A stretch of 64,000 nt of DNA. Source: Nocardia pseudobrasiliensis NBRC 108224 (GTDB lineage: Bacteria; Actinomycetota; Actinomycetes; Mycobacteriales; Mycobacteriaceae). The notes beneath the pieces are model-generated. The model was not told where the DNA came from, did not search any database, and was given only the letters and a program-made list of their open reading frames with translations. Positions 25,443 through 32,783 of the stretch are shown here, in pieces. Position 1 is the stretch's first letter. Each line of letters starts with the position of its first letter. The DNA is taken from assembly GCF_001613105.1 (NCBI RefSeq), contig NZ_BDBS01000040.1, forward strand, positions 1-64,000, in the 5' to 3' direction. Position numbers and translations under genes: made by a program.

Positions 25443-26588
25443 CTAGGTGCTCTGTGCGAGATCGAAGGCGTGATCGGGACGCAGCAGCGAACCCAGCGCG
25501 AGTTCGGGGAACGCGTCGTGGACGAACGCCGGGCGCAGATCCGGATCGGGTGGATCGTAGTAGCGGTGGAACGTCGGGGTCAGGCCCGAGGAGATGGGCG
25601 GGTTGACCCAGGTCCAATCGGTCGGGCAGCCGCGACCGGCGGCCTTCTCCCGATCCACGTGATCGCAGAACTGTTTGGCCACGGTGTGGTGATCGACGAT
25701 GCGCACCCCGGCCTTTCGATAGGAGTGCAGCACCGCCCGGTTGAGTTCGACCAGCGCCCGATCGCGCCACAGGGTTCGCTCGTGGGATCGGTCCAGGCCC
25801 ATCGCCTCGCCGATCTCGGGCAGCACGTTGTAGCGATCGGCGTCGGTGAGATTGCGCGCGGCGATCTCGGTGGAGACGAAGTTGCCGCTGAAGACCACCG
25901 CGTAGGACAGCCCGGCCACCTCGAGGCGCATATTGGAGATCGCGGGCAGCGCATGCCATTTCAGGCCCAGCTCGGTGAACCAGTCGAATTCGGGATGTTC
26001 GATGGGGACCTCGAGCACCACCGAGCGGGGCACCTCGAACCAGTCGATGGTTCCATCCGGCGAGCGGATCAGCAGCGGCAGGATGTCGAACGGCGTGCCC
26101 TCGCCACGCCAGCCCAGATATTCGGCGAGTTCGGTGAGTTCGATGTGCAGCGGATCGCCGGTGACGCTGCCGTCGCTGTTGCGGTAGCCCGCGTAGCGGA
26201 TCAGCTGCGGGCTGACGATGCGCAGTCCCTCGCCCTCGATCGGTCGGGGCGGTCCGACCAGGATCATCGGGCGGATCGCGCCGCCGTTGGTGGCCGCGCG
26301 CAGATAGTCCCAGCAGCATTCGGCGAGTTCGTCGGCGCCGCGGACCTGCCGGGCATCGTGTGCTGCCAGCGCCTTCCACATGGCCCGGCCCACACATCGG
26401 TCCGCGTTCCGCCAGGCCAGCCGCGCGGCGATGGTGATCTCCTCCATGGTCTGCCAATAGCTTCCGGTCGAGGCCATGATCGCCAGGGCCACGCGGCGGC
26501 GTTCGGGCATCAGATGAGCCAGTTCGGGCAGCCGGTAGAACTCGTCGCAGTCGCCTAGGCGCTCGCGCAGGACGGGATCAATGGGCAT
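25443..26588 (-). CDS. nos: Bacterial nitric oxide synthase oxygenase
   Basis: The 381-residue protein is a reductase-less NOS oxygenase domain. The heme thiolate is Cys65 in WRNADRCVGR; the arginine-binding Glu is Glu241 in VSTEIAARN; DHHT, GCPTDWTWVNPP and TPTFHRYY are further family blocks. It makes NO and citrulline from L-arginine with electrons from a cellular reductase. In place of the near-universal GWYMxTE, the sequence reads GNFVSTE, so the residue next to the substrate channel has changed from Trp to Asn and Tyr to Phe. ATG 26588 has GAGG upstream. Confidence 0.92.
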   Translation of the reverse strand: MPIDPVLRERLGDCDEFYRLPELAHLMPERRRVALAIMASTGSYWQTMEEITIAARLAWRNADRCVGRAMWKALAAHDARQVRGADELAECCWDYLRAATNGGAIRPMILVGPPRPIEGEGLRIVSPQLIRYAGYRNSDGSVTGDPLHIELTELAEYLGWRGEGTPFDILPLLIRSPDGTIDWFEVPRSVVLEVPIEHPEFDWFTELGLKWHALPAISNMRLEVAGLSYAVVFSGNFVSTEIAARNLTDADRYNVLPEIGEAMGLDRSHERTLWRDRALVELNRAVLHSYRKAGVRIVDHHTVAKQFCDHVDREKAAGRGCPTDWTWVNPPISSGLTPTFHRYYDPPDPDLRPAFVHDAFPELALGSLLRPDHAFDLAQST

Positions 26589-26734
26589 GAGCGACCTCGC
26601 CGGAGCGTGGGCGGGGCGTTTGCCAACCGAGCGGTCTCGATGGTTCGGCGGATGTATTCGACTGTACTGCGAGGCAATTCACGACAGATCTCCGGTTGTG
26701 CGGAAGTATGCTAGGCGTAAGCTGCGGCGCCAAC

Positions 26735-27310
26735 CGGTATGGTCCCACAAGATTGCGCTCGCCTCATGGCGTTTCAGAACAACGGTGCGCCCGGCACGCT
26801 GCACAGTCCGCACCATCGCAGCGATCCCCGCGGAATTGATGCCGTCCGGTCGGGCGAGGGCCTCGGTCGGGAATGCGCCGAGATCGCGCGTCGCGGCAGT
26901 TCACGGCCGCAACGAGATTGGTCTGCCCCGTGGTGACCGCGGTGAGGGACACCTCCGGGTCGGGCGTTGATCCAGAGTTCGCTCTCGAGGGGGAATCCCA
27001 TTGGGGCGGGGGAGATATGGACGAGGGCGGTGTCCTCGCGTTCGGCCAGGGCGTGCGCGGCGGCATCGGGGTGCGGCGCGCTCGCACGGTTCAGCTCGCG
27101 TAGCCGGGGCCGCGCCGGACAATGTGCCGACCACGCGCGGCACCCCCGCGCCACGCAGGTTGCGGTATCGGCGCGCGACGGTGTTCTCCGAAACGTGGAG
27201 GACGGCGGCGATATCCCGGAACGCGGCGCGGCCATCGATGTGCAGGGCGTCAGGCTGCGGTCGACGGTATCCGTCGGGGAGCGGTGGCCGATGACGGTAT
27301 AGATATCGGC
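26735..27310 (-). pseudogene. Lrp/AsnC-family regulator, multiply frameshifted
   Basis: An Lrp/AsnC gene is recognisable only across several frames. The helix-turn-helix (ALHIDGRAAFRDIAAVLHVS, ENTVARRYRNLRGAGV) lies around 27120-27260 in one frame; DTALVHISPAP around 27010-27030 is in another; SLTAVTTGQTNLVAAV and GINSAGIAAMVRTVQRAGRT occupy further frames down to about 26740. At least three frame changes occurred, so no functional protein is expected. It may once have regulated the adjoining nos gene, which is on the same strand. Confidence 0.7.
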
Positions 27311-27364
27311 GCCGCCGGAGTTCGATTCCGGCGGCGGGCGGGGTCTTCGGGAGGCGGCTCTCGA

Positions 27365-27811
27365 CTACTGGCCGCGCACGTAACGCAGCGATTCGCGGAT
27401 GGCGGCCATATCGATCCGCACGCTCGGATCGTGCTGCTGCAGTTCCTCGAATTCGTGCATGACATCGTCGATGGTGCTGCGACGGGCCATGGCGACGAGT
27501 TCGGAGTGCACGTGCTCGCTGAGCGGGACGCCCGCGGCCGCGGCCCGGCGACCGAAGACCGACCAGACCTCGGCGGGCAGATCGTAGGTGTGGATCAGCG
27601 CGCTCGCACCCGGATCGGCCTCCGTCACAGCGAGATTGGGGCGCTCGGCCTCGAGGAAGTCCACGACGGCATCGATCGGCACGCGCCGCCCGGCCAATGC
27701 GATCAGTTCGCGGCGGACGTAGTCGACCGGCGATAAGCCCGCCGCCCGCGCGCGGCGGCGCAGCACGTCGGCAGTCCGCGTGGGCAGATCCTCGATCTCG
27801 ATGAGCGCCAT
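27365..27811 (-). CDS. Protein with two tandem FitA/VapB-like antitoxin domains
   Basis: The 148-residue protein contains two copies of an RHH-antitoxin-like unit. Unit one (1-56) reads EIEDLPTRTADVLRRRARAA, then SPVDYVRRELIALA and IDAVVDFLEAE; unit two (72-130) repeats YDLPAEVWSVFGRRAAAAG, LSEHVHSELVAMA and IDDVMHEFEEL. In FitA-type antitoxins one such unit binds DNA and the tail blocks a PIN toxin. No toxin gene is adjacent, so it is an orphan or acts in trans. It is clearly coding and intact. Confidence 0.7.
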   Translation of the reverse strand: MALIEIEDLPTRTADVLRRRARAAGLSPVDYVRRELIALAGRRVPIDAVVDFLEAERPNLAVTEADPGASALIHTYDLPAEVWSVFGRRAAAAGVPLSEHVHSELVAMARRSTIDDVMHEFEELQQHDPSVRIDMAAIRESLRYVRGQ

Positions 27812-28313
27812 AGCCCATCACCGTAGTGGATGAGTCCGTTCGGAGCGGTCCGCGGCAGGTCTCGGTTTCGACTCGAACTGCGGATCCGGTTCGGGGACAG
27901 GTTCGTCCGTGGGCGGTGGTGGGCACTCAACGGGGGAGGAGTGGGCGTGGCGGCGGCCTGGGATGCGATAGGAGAGCGCCGTAACGGCGTTGTCGAGCGG
28001 GCGGAGCGGCGAAAGCCGAACCGGCGCTTCGTATTCGGATCACAGGTCTGGTCGTCACCTCGTTCTGATCTAATATTAATACCGGTACTTATATATGCGC
28101 ATCTAAACATGAAAGATTACCGTGTCGAGGCGAACGCGGCAGACCGCGAATGTCATGTCTCATCAGCCGCTGAAGAGGACGTGAGTCCGCCGGTTGCCGG
28201 GACACAGTTCGGTCAATCTGGATGCTGGTTATTTGCCCGTATGAGTATGGTGGAGCTTCGACGGTATTCGGCTTCGCGCCGGGGCCAGGCGGGCGGAGGA
28301 GGGCGAGCCCGAG
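27812..28313. other. Intergenic region with an AT-rich patch
   Basis: About 500 bp holds no gene I can support. Bases 28066-28120 are strikingly AT-rich (CTAATATTAATACCGG, TTATATATGC), unlike the rest of the window. It could be a promoter-rich segment or a remnant of imported DNA. Confidence 0.4.
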
Positions 28314-28586
28314 ATGTGGTGCACCGCTGTTCAGGACATGGTCTGGGCGCAGTTGCCGGACCCGGTGCCCGAGGCGCCGCCCGGGTCCGAACATTCGGCG
28401 GCGCTGCTGCCCTATCTGATCTGGATTCACTTGCTGGCCACGGTGTTTGCCGTGGTTTGGTGTGTGCGGTTGGCGGGGCGGACCGAGGGTGGGCGGCGGC
28501 GGGCGTCGCTGTTGGCGGCGGGTGCGTTGACGCTGGGGTTGGCGACGGCGGTGATCGGTGCGGTGATGGGCGCGGCGCTGGAGTGA
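28314..28586 (+). CDS. Small two-helix membrane protein
   Basis: The 90-residue protein has a short soluble head (DPVPEAPPGSEHSA) and two hydrophobic helices, LLPYLIWIHLLATVFAVVW and LLAAGALTLGLATAVIGAVM, joined by an Arg-rich cytoplasmic loop. I recognise no family. Shine-Dalgarno support is weak. Alternative frames over the same stretch look like GC-rich shadows. Confidence 0.5.
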   Translation: MWCTAVQDMVWAQLPDPVPEAPPGSEHSAALLPYLIWIHLLATVFAVVWCVRLAGRTEGGRRRASLLAAGALTLGLATAVIGAVMGAALE

Positions 28587-28625
28587 GTTTCGTCCGGATC
28601 GGGCGTATGTCGCCGGGCGCTTGCC

Positions 28626-29234
28626 TCAGGGCGATGTCATGGCCTGCTGGGCGATGCGAAGGTCGGCGACGAAGTCGCGGTAGGCCTGTTCGCGGTCTGG
28701 GGCGCGCAGGACGGCCGAGGGGTGCACGGTCGCGATCGCCCGGTGGTCGTCGACGGTGAGCAGTTGTCCGCGTTGTCGGCTGACTCGGAAGCTCGGTCCG
28801 AAGACGGCCTGGGCGGCGATCGCGCCGAGGCAGATGATCAGGTGTGGGCGTACGGCGGCGAGTTCGGCGGTGAGCCACGGTGCGCAGGCGGTGATTTCGC
28901 CGCGGTTGGGTTGCTGATGGATGCGGCGTTTCCCGCGTTCGGTGAACTTGAAGTGTTTGACGGCGTTGGTGAGGTAGACCGCGTCGCGGTCGATGGCGAC
29001 CTCGTCGAGGGCGCGGTCGAGGAGTTGTCCGGCGGGGCCGACGAAGGGGTGGCCGGCGGTGTCCTCGCGGTCGCCGGGTTGTTCGCCGATCATGACCACG
29101 GGTGCGTGGCGGGGGCCTTCGCCGAAGACTGTTTGGGTGGCGTTGCGGTACAGGTCGCAGCCGCGGCAGTGGGCGGCGGCCGCGCGCAGTTCGGCCGGGT
29201 CGTCGGTGTCGGGCACGAATTCGGCGGCACTCAT
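28626..29234 (-). CDS. udgX: UdgX-type uracil-DNA glycosylase
   Basis: The 202-residue protein is a family-4-like uracil-DNA glycosylase with the hallmarks of UdgX: the loop GKRRIHQQP with KRRIH at 102-106, where His106 corresponds to the residue that bonds covalently to the abasic site after uracil removal, and motif A GEQPGDRE. Cys23, Cys26, Cys117 and Cys135 fit the [4Fe-4S] cluster; motif B is HPSAVLR. It excises uracil and stays attached to the DNA, a reaction known in mycobacteria. ATG 29234 is preceded by GGGAGGAG. It diverges from the DJ-1/PfpI gene. Confidence 0.9.
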   Translation of the reverse strand: MSAAEFVPDTDDPAELRAAAAHCRGCDLYRNATQTVFGEGPRHAPVVMIGEQPGDREDTAGHPFVGPAGQLLDRALDEVAIDRDAVYLTNAVKHFKFTERGKRRIHQQPNRGEITACAPWLTAELAAVRPHLIICLGAIAAQAVFGPSFRVSRQRGQLLTVDDHRAIATVHPSAVLRAPDREQAYRDFVADLRIAQQAMTSP

Positions 29235-29357
29235 CGTGGCTCCTCCCTGCGGGTCGGCGAGGCCGGTGTACCCCGGGGCGGACCTGGTGAAACCCTGTTT
29301 GCGCGAATCGGGTGGGGGTAGTGCGTGCGCAGATGATCCCGTTGGAGGAGGAAGCTC

Positions 29358-29918
29358 ATGGCCGCAGATCTGCAGGGCAAGCGCGTCCTGATCGTCACGT
29401 CGAATTCCGGTGTGGAGCACGACGAGTTGGTGGTGCCGCGGGATCGGTTGCGGGAGCGGGGTGCGCGGGTGACGCATGCCGCGGTGAAGCAGGAGCAGGT
29501 GCGCACCTACAAGCACGATCTCGAGCCGGATTCCGCCGAGCAGCCGCAGGCGGGGTTGGACGGGGTGGGTGCGGGGGATTTCGACGTCCTGGTGATTCCG
29601 GGTGGGACGGTCAATGCCGATCAGTTGCGGGTGGCCGAGGGGGTGACGGATCTGGTGCGCGAGTTCACCGATGCGGGTAAACCGGTGGCGGCGATCTGTC
29701 ATGGGCCGTGGGCGTTGGTGGAGGCGGGTGTGTTGCCGGGTAAGACGTTGACGTCGTATTTCACGTTGCAGACCGATATTCGCAATGCGGGTGGTACGTG
29801 GGTCGACGAGGCGGCGGTGCGGTCGGCGGAGAACGGTTGGGCGTTGATCACCTCGCGTAATCCCGATGATCTGCCCGATTTCGTGGAGGCGATCGCGGCG
29901 GAGTTGTCGCGTAGCTGA
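29358..29918 (+). CDS. DJ-1/PfpI-family protein
   Basis: The 186-residue protein has the class I glutamine-amidotransferase-like fold of PfpI/YhbO: RVLIVTSNSGVEHDEL, DFDVLVIPGGTVNADQLR, the nucleophile-elbow Cys in AAICHGPWALVEAG, and TWVDEAAVRS near the end. Members act as deglycases, chaperones or glyoxalase III in stress responses; which one applies here is unclear. ATG 29358 follows AGGAGGAAGC. The OhrR-Ohr operon follows after 100 bp. Confidence 0.88.
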   Translation: MAADLQGKRVLIVTSNSGVEHDELVVPRDRLRERGARVTHAAVKQEQVRTYKHDLEPDSAEQPQAGLDGVGAGDFDVLVIPGGTVNADQLRVAEGVTDLVREFTDAGKPVAAICHGPWALVEAGVLPGKTLTSYFTLQTDIRNAGGTWVDEAAVRSAENGWALITSRNPDDLPDFVEAIAAELSRS

Positions 29919-29978
29919 GGAGTGGTCGGTGCGGCCCCGGCGGGTGGCGTCGGGGCCGTTGTCGTGAGCGCGCTCACT

Positions 29979-30011
29979 TATATTGCGCACAACTTAATTG
30001 CGCGCTAAATT
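29979..30011 (+). promoter_or_regulatory. ohrR promoter with candidate OhrR operator
   Basis: TTGCGC (29983-29988), a 17-bp spacer and TAAATT (30006-30011) form a promoter; the GTG of ohrR follows after six bases, so the message is probably leaderless. ATTGCGC occurs at 29982-29988 and again at 29997-30003 within AT-rich sequence, a plausible OhrR binding site covering the promoter. Confidence 0.6.
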
Positions 30012-30017
30012 TTCTGT

Positions 30018-30461
30018 GTGACCGACATCTTGGCGCTGGACCAGCAGGTATGTTTTCCGCTGTACGCCGCGCAGCGAGCGATGACGGCGGTGTACCGCGA
30101 GAAGCTCGAGGCGTTGGGGCTGACCTATCCGCAGTATCTGGTGATGCTGGTGCTGTGGGAGCGCGACGGGCGCGGTGTCGGTGAGCTGTGCGCGGAGTTG
30201 GCGCTGGATTCGGGTACGTTGTCGCCGCTGTTGAAGCGGCTCGAGGCGGCCGGGTTGCTCGAGCGGAGCCGGTCGGTCGCCGATGAACGCCGGGTGGAGA
30301 TCCGGTTGACCGAAGACGGGGTGGCGTTGCGTGAGCGGGCCACCTGCATTCCGGCGGAGATGTTGTCCGCCACGGGTTTGTCCCTCGAGGAGCTGACGGC
30401 GTTGCGGGAGACCCTGCGGCGCATGACCGCGGCCCTCACTTCATCTATCGGACAGGAGTAG
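30018..30461 (+). CDS. ohrR: OhrR, organic-peroxide-sensing MarR regulator
   Basis: The 147-residue MarR protein has the reactive Cys12 in DQQVCFPLYAA, where OhrR senses organic hydroperoxides, and the winged helix LTYPQYLVMLVLWE, CAELALDSGTLSPLLKRLE and SVADERRVEIRLTEDG. A second Cys near residue 114 (RATCIPAE) may make it a two-Cys type. It is four bases upstream of ohr and presumably represses its own operon until the Cys is oxidised. Confidence 0.93.
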   Translation: MTDILALDQQVCFPLYAAQRAMTAVYREKLEALGLTYPQYLVMLVLWERDGRGVGELCAELALDSGTLSPLLKRLEAAGLLERSRSVADERRVEIRLTEDGVALRERATCIPAEMLSATGLSLEELTALRETLRRMTAALTSSIGQE

Positions 30462-30465
30462 TTCC

Positions 30466-30888
30466 ATGAACGTCGTGTACACGGCCGAGGCGTTGGCCAC
30501 CGGTGACGGTCGTAACGGGCACGCGCGCACCACCGACGGGAAAGTCGATGTGGGGCTGGCGGTTCCGAAGGAGATGGGCGGTACGGGGGAGGGCACCAAT
30601 CCCGAGCAGTTGTTCGCCGCGGGGTATGCGGCGTGTTTCCATTCGGCGCTGCGGTTGGTCGGTAAGCAGGCCGAGGCGAATGTGGAGGATTCGGCGGTGG
30701 GTGCGAAGGTGGGTATCGGGCCCAATGACGCGGGTGGGTTCGGTTTGACGGTCACCCTGGAGGTGTCGCTGCCGCATCTGTCGATGGAGCAGGCGCGGGA
30801 GCTGACCGAGCGCGCGCATCAGGTGTGCCCGTATTCCAATGCCACGCGCGGCAATATCGATGTCACGCTGCTGGTCGCGGAGGACTGA
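30466..30888 (+). CDS. ohr: Organic hydroperoxide resistance protein
   Basis: The 140-residue Ohr peroxidase has both catalytic Cys residues: Cys57 in AAGYAACFHSAL and Cys121 in HQVCPYSNATRGN, plus the KEMGGTGEGTNPEQLFAAG block with the Glu that activates the peroxidatic Cys. It reduces organic and fatty-acid hydroperoxides in the cytoplasm using lipoyl-type thiols. ATG 30466 follows GACAGGAGTAG-type Shine-Dalgarno sequence. It is cotranscribed with ohrR and the oxidoreductase downstream. Confidence 0.95.
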   Translation: MNVVYTAEALATGDGRNGHARTTDGKVDVGLAVPKEMGGTGEGTNPEQLFAAGYAACFHSALRLVGKQAEANVEDSAVGAKVGIGPNDAGGFGLTVTLEVSLPHLSMEQARELTERAHQVCPYSNATRGNIDVTLLVAED

Positions 30889-30893
30889 GCGGG

Positions 30894-31886
30894 ATGGGTA
30901 TGCGGGCTGTGGTGGTGGAGTCCTTCGGCGAGCCGAAGGATGTGTTGGGTGTGGCGGAGCGGGCGGTGCCCGAGCCGGGTCCGGGGCAGGTGCGGATCGC
31001 GACGGTGTTGTCGCCGATTCACAATCATGATCTGGCGATTGTGCGCGGGGTGTACGGGTATCGCCCTGAGCTGCCGTATGTTCCGGGTACCGAGGCGGTG
31101 GGTGTGGTGGACGCGCTCGGCGCCGGGGTGAGCGATGTCGAGGTGGGCCAGCGGGTGTCGGTGGCGGGGGTGCAGGGCGCGTGGGCGCAATATTTCCTGG
31201 CCTCGGCGGCGGCGTTGGTGCCGGTGCCGGATTCGGTGGGCGATGAGACGGCGGCGCAGTTGTTGTCGATGCCGTTCAGCGCCTTGCTGCTGCTCGAGGA
31301 TATGGCGGTGGAGCGAGGACAGTGGATTGTGGTCAATGCCGCCAATGGCGCGGTGGGCCGGTTGCTCAATGTGCTGGCCGAGCGGCGTGGGGTGCGGGTG
31401 GTGAATCTGGTGCGCAGTGCGGAATCGGCGCGGGCGCTGCGGGATTCGGGTGCGGCGGTGGTGGTCGACACCGGGTCGGCGGATTGGCGGGCGCGGGTGG
31501 CCGCGGCGACCGGTGGGGAGCCGATCGTGCGGGCGGTGGATCAGGTCGGTGGTGCGGCGGCGGGAGAGCTGCTGGGTTTGCTGGGTGAGCGGGGGGAGTT
31601 GATCTCCTTCGGTGCGCTCTCGGGTGAGCCGATGGTGTTGAATCCGGGGCCGATGATTTTCAAACAGGCTGTGGTGAAGGGGTTTTGGGCGTCGCGGCGT
31701 GGTGAGGAGATCGGTCCGGAGGCACGGGGGCGGTTGTATGGGGAGCTGTTCAATTTGGCCGCGGGTGGGGTGTTGCGGCTCGAGGTGGAGGCGAGGTATC
31801 CGTTGGCGCGCGCGGGTGCGGCGGCGGTGGCGACCGAGCAGTCGGGGCGTAATGCGAAGGTGGTGTTGGATCCGCGGGCGGAGTGA
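30894..31886 (+). CDS. Quinone oxidoreductase/enoyl reductase-like MDR protein
   Basis: The 330-residue protein is a zinc-independent medium-chain dehydrogenase: FGEPKDVLGVAERAVPEPGPGQV, SPIHNHDLAIVRGVYG, LPYVPGTEAVGVV and an NADPH-binding VVNAANGAVGRLLNVLAE, in which AANGAVG replaces the usual AxxGxxG. It resembles mitochondrial-type trans-2-enoyl reductases (MECR) and zeta-crystallin. It lies five bases after ohr, suggesting a role in removing lipid-peroxide breakdown products; that is inference. Confidence 0.87.
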   Translation: MGMRAVVVESFGEPKDVLGVAERAVPEPGPGQVRIATVLSPIHNHDLAIVRGVYGYRPELPYVPGTEAVGVVDALGAGVSDVEVGQRVSVAGVQGAWAQYFLASAAALVPVPDSVGDETAAQLLSMPFSALLLLEDMAVERGQWIVVNAANGAVGRLLNVLAERRGVRVVNLVRSAESARALRDSGAAVVVDTGSADWRARVAAATGGEPIVRAVDQVGGAAAGELLGLLGERGELISFGALSGEPMVLNPGPMIFKQAVVKGFWASRRGEEIGPEARGRLYGELFNLAAGGVLRLEVEARYPLARAGAAAVATEQSGRNAKVVLDPRAE

Positions 31887-31889
31887 GCG

Positions 31890-32651
31890 TCAGTCGGATT
31901 CGGGTGTGGTGATGGCGAATCGGGCGCCGGTGGGGTCGGCGGCGACGGCGATGCGGCCGAGGTAGGCGGCGTGGGTGGCGGGTGTGAGGATGGCGCCGCC
32001 GTGATCGTCGATGCGGGTGAGCGTGGCGTCGACGTCGTCGACCCAGATGTAGGGCAGCCACCGGGGTGGGTGGTCTGCGGCGAGTTGTTCGTGGCCGAAG
32101 GCGGTGCGGTGGGGGTGGGCGTCGGTGGTGGACAGCAGGGTGTAGCTGGTGCCGGGGACGTCGAATGCTTCGGTGTGCCAGTCGAAGACGGTGCGGTAGA
32201 AGGCGAAGGCGGCGGCGTCGCGGCTGTCGAGTTCGAGCCAGCACAGGGCGGCGGGGACGCCGAGTTTTTCCAGATCGCTGGTTTCGGCGGGTTGGCGTAG
32301 TGCGAAGCGGGCGCCCTGCGGGTCGCTGAGGTGGGCCAGGCGTCCGGCGGCGTCGTGGTCGGTGGGGGCGAGGTGGATGGTGGCTCCGGCTTTTTCGGCG
32401 GTGGCGGTGGTGGCGTCGAGGTCGGTGGTGTGGAAGAAGATGGTCCAGGCGGGTTCGGTGTCGTCGTCGGTGGGGGTGGTGAGGGCGGCGACGGTGGCGG
32501 AGTCGTGGCGGAACAGGGTGTGGGTGGGCGTGCTCGTCGGATGTGTCTGCCAGTCGAAGACCGCGTGGTAGAACGCGGCGGCGGTGTCGGTGTCGGGGGT
32601 GGTCAGTTCCAGCCAGTTGGGTGATCCGGCGACGTAGTCGGTGGTGAGCAC
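31890..32651 (-). CDS. Two-domain VOC-family protein
   Basis: The 253-residue protein has two fused VOC domains: PNWLELTTPDTDTAAAFYHA with FDWQ, ending DPQGARFALRQ, and ALCWLELDSRDAAAFAFYRT with FDWH, ending DPTGARFAITT. This is the glyoxalase-like type common in actinobacteria (for example CFP32-like antigens). The GTG at 32651 has GGAA upstream. It converges on the oxidoreductase with three bases between the stops. The substrate is unknown. Confidence 0.85.
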   Translation of the reverse strand: MLTTDYVAGSPNWLELTTPDTDTAAAFYHAVFDWQTHPTSTPTHTLFRHDSATVAALTTPTDDDTEPAWTIFFHTTDLDATTATAEKAGATIHLAPTDHDAAGRLAHLSDPQGARFALRQPAETSDLEKLGVPAALCWLELDSRDAAAFAFYRTVFDWHTEAFDVPGTSYTLLSTTDAHPHRTAFGHEQLAADHPPRWLPYIWVDDVDATLTRIDDHGGAILTPATHAAYLGRIAVAADPTGARFAITTPESD

Positions 32652-32758
32652 GGTGGTGGTTCCTTCATGCGGGTTCGGTCGGGCGTTTTTTCGCGCCTTG
32701 GTGTGCGAATGACACCGGGGGCGGCGGGTTAATCGTGGGAACTCTTGCCGAGCACAAC

Positions 32759-32772
32759 TGAAACGTGTTTCA
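32759..32772 (+). promoter_or_regulatory. KstR-like operator palindrome
   Basis: TGAAACGTGTTTCA fits the KstR consensus TnnAACnnGTTnnA exactly and is palindromic apart from the central GTG. It lies 12 bp before the GTG at 32784, so it would sit on the promoter of the flavin oxidoreductase gene. Related TetR regulators can recognise similar sequences. Confidence 0.55.
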
Positions 32773-32783
32773 CTTCGGCGGTG

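Noticed and set aside
27830..28759. 309-codon plus-strand frame
   Set aside because: Composition is random-looking, it spans the AT-rich gap and overlaps udgX in antisense; the 90-residue membrane frame inside is a better candidate.
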